In this document: positions 34,283 to 35,699 of the stretch, in pieces | Numbering within the stretch: position 1 is the first letter of the stretch | How the letters are laid out: every line of letters starts with the position of its first letter | Origin: an uncultured Victivallales bacterium | GTDB taxonomy: Bacteria > Verrucomicrobiota > Lentisphaeria > Oligosphaerales > JAFGRS01 | Reading direction: 5' to 3' | DNA length: 35,699 nucleotides | Assembly: GCA_903837355.1 (NCBI GenBank) | Contig: CAILUI010000109.1 | Coordinates: 1-35,699, forward strand | Notes under the pieces: generated by a model | Database searches by the model: none | What the model was told of the DNA's origin: nothing | The model's input: the letters and a program-made list of their open reading frames with translations, nothing else | Made by a program: the position numbers and the translations under genes

Positions 34283-35570
34283 TCAGCCACTCGCCGAAGC
34301 GCTCAGTGCGTCCCTGGTGGGCACGGCCCGGTCCAGTTCGTCGTGCAGTTCCCGCAGGACGGTCACCAGGCCCAGCTCGTGGATTTGGCGCTCTTTAGGG
34401 GTGAGGGCGAGGGCGCCGTCCGGCAGGGAGTGCTGGGCGCTCCGCTGCGTGGGAATAGCTGCGTCAAGCCGCAGGCAGTCCAAAGAGTCCCGCTGGCGCT
34501 GGGGCTCGGTGCCAGACTGCGCTGGCCGCGAGGCCAAGCTTTGGACTGCCGGTGGCTCGACACCGCTTTCCGTCCGTGTGCAGGCCTGCCGATCCAGCGC
34601 CCGCAGCTTTTCCAGGACGTTGTACATGCCGGTCAGAGTCAGCTCGGGGTGCAGCGCCTGGCGCGCCTTGCGGTGCGCGTCGAGCTGCTCGCCCAGGGCG
34701 CGGATGCGCGCCTGCTGCGCCGCGGTCGCCGCGGGGAAGGGGAAGGGTTCGAAGCAGCGCGTCTTGTTGTAGCGCGGCCGGTCCTCAAGTGTGCCACCCG
34801 CAGCCAGCGCCCAGGTGACATGCGCGCGACTGGAGAGGACGCCGAGAATCCAGGCGTCGTCTGAGGCAATGTTGACCAGCATGTTGTCCGGCAGGATGGC
34901 GGCGGCAAGGAAGACGAAGAAGCGGTGCCTCGCGGTCTCAGGCGTGGCGATGTAGCGGGGGCAGGCCGGCGAGCATCTGACGCAGCTTCGGGTTGGTTTC
35001 GCCGAACAACCACCAGTTCCGTTTGCGGGCCTCGCGTTTGTTCTGGTCGCGCTCTGGCTTCACCCGCTCGACGACCCTCTGGTACGTCTCTGGGAAACGT
35101 TCGCGCACCTCCTCGGCACTCAGACCGTACAGATCGATGACCAAGGCGCCGCGGGGACTGTCGGTCAGGTCTCGGCCGTTGCGGTAGGACCGCACGTGCC
35201 GTTCCAGTCCGGGAATACGACCGAGCCCAAGTTGCGCCGCCGCGTCCGGTGTCACGATGAAGCCGGCACCGTGCAGCTTCACACCAGGGTTGCTCATCTC
35301 CTCGTTGCCGCTGAGTGCTCTAGCAGCACTGACATCTGCCCTCCACGGTCAGGTCCGCATGGATGAGACCGCGGGCCTCACTCAGGGTTACGTCGTAGCC
35401 CTCGCCAGAGCCGGACTCCTCGCGGGTCACGGTGGCCAAAGTGCCGACGAGGCCCTTACCGGGGCCGCCGACGGTCATGGCGATACGCACGGCGGCGCCG
35501 TCGGTCGAGTCTACCCGAGGGTGGTCTGGGATGGCGAAGAGGAGGGACAGGGGTATCAGGTTCGTAGTTC
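34283..35570 (-). pseudogene. DNA methyltransferase (MmeI/type IIG-like) C-terminal half, multiply broken
   Basis: Three frames together spell the C-terminal half of a large restriction-modification-type DNA methylase. From 35570: [53 protein letters not shown]. After a frame change at about 35336-35346: [51 protein letters not shown]. After one extra G in a run of five (34957-34961): [54 protein letters not shown]. Then a repeat insertion keeps the frame open, followed by [18 protein letters not shown]. The N-terminal helicase/catalytic half is absent. The target-recognition part is the main survivor. It cannot be functional as it stands. Confidence 0.8.
34474..34550. repeat. palindromic repeat inserted in the methyltransferase relic
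   Basis: GGCAGTCCAAAG (34474-34485) is exactly inverted as CTTTGGACTGCC (34539-34550). The insertion, roughly 34410-34600 by comparison with the methylase reading, translates to [19 protein letters not shown] sequence, typical of a class of palindromic repeats (AGTCCAAAG core) seen in PVC-type genomes. It interrupts the protein between KLRAL and ALTPKERQ without breaking the frame. Confidence 0.65.
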
Positions 35571-35699
35571 CGCCTTCAGCACCAAGCGGGCGCAGTGCCG
35601 CCCGATCATGTCAGGATGAAACTCTGCTTGGGAGTACTGCCGCGTGCCCTCACGCGGCTGGCGGGTGGGGGCACCCGCCACTACCTCAGAGCCCCCCGC
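35571..35699. repeat. hairpin-rich repeat at the right edge
   Basis: Two perfect hairpins stand side by side: CGCGTG-CCCT-CACGCG (35641-35656) and GGCGGGTG-GGGG-CACCCGCC (35660-35679). Methyltransferase homology stops at about 35570, so this block probably marks the point where the gene was truncated by a repeat or deletion. The minus-strand frame here (EFHPDMIGRHCAR) does not belong to the methylase. Confidence 0.45.

Noticed and set aside
34283..35570. Active restriction-modification or defence locus
   Set aside because: Only the C-terminal half remains, with at least two frame changes and a repeat insertion; no partner gene is in the window.

Overview
The window is GC-rich and looks like a chromosome segment from a saccharolytic, probably PVC-type bacterium (Lentisphaerota, Kiritimatiellota or Planctomycetota-like). 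This is inferred from gene content: a DUF4838 glycosidase-like protein, several secreted clan GH-A proteins, a FG-GAP/ASPIC lipoprotein, a Tat-exported Gfo/Idh/MocA protein, an FGE-sulfatase relic, a DUF4173 membrane protein, and GC-rich GSAGASPS-type intergenic repeats. No ribosomal RNA or marker protein is present to fix the taxon.

Layout. 223-5404 (-): two paralogous membrane proteins, each with a degenerate protein-kinase domain, one membrane span, a helical stalk and a C-terminal carbohydrate-binding-like domain. 5612-6511 (+): a GH43-like propeller protein. 6620-6695: tRNA-Lys(CUU) with promoter and terminator. 6732-8335: no large gene, but several repeat families and an attC-like site beside a small membrane ORF. 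8336-9683 (-): three damaged genes (FGE-sulfatase, GH16-like, flavin reductase). 9680-11923 (-): DUF4838 protein. 12511-14553 (-): secreted GLUG-repeat protein. 14856-16549 (-): three more damaged genes (esterase, secreted protein, methyltransferase). 16826-18148 (-): a TIM-barrel glycosidase-like protein. 18387-20821: a second attC-like site, a broken DDE transposase and repeats. 20871-23051 (+): DUF4173 protein. 23121-25037 (-) and 25232-26797 (+): a divergent pair, a GH-A glycosidase and an FG-GAP/ASPIC lipoprotein. 34043-26776 (-): a six-gene operon with an RbsA/RbsC/RbsB-type sugar transporter, a Tat-exported oxidoreductase and two secreted lectin-like proteins. 34283-35570 (-): a broken DNA methyltransferase.

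Functional reading: glycan binding and degradation outside the cell, uptake of a sugar by an ABC importer, and oxidation or rearrangement of sugars by the Gfo/Idh/MocA protein. Between the intact loci lie stretches where genes have lost their centres but kept recognisable ends. A recurrent promoter pattern (TTGCAG-like, 16-17 bp, TATCNT) is seen upstream of the tRNA, one intact gene, two gene relics and, in looser form, other operons. That shared motif and the paired pseudokinase/lectin proteins are the most interesting signals. I did not find a convincing defence system, phage or BGC.
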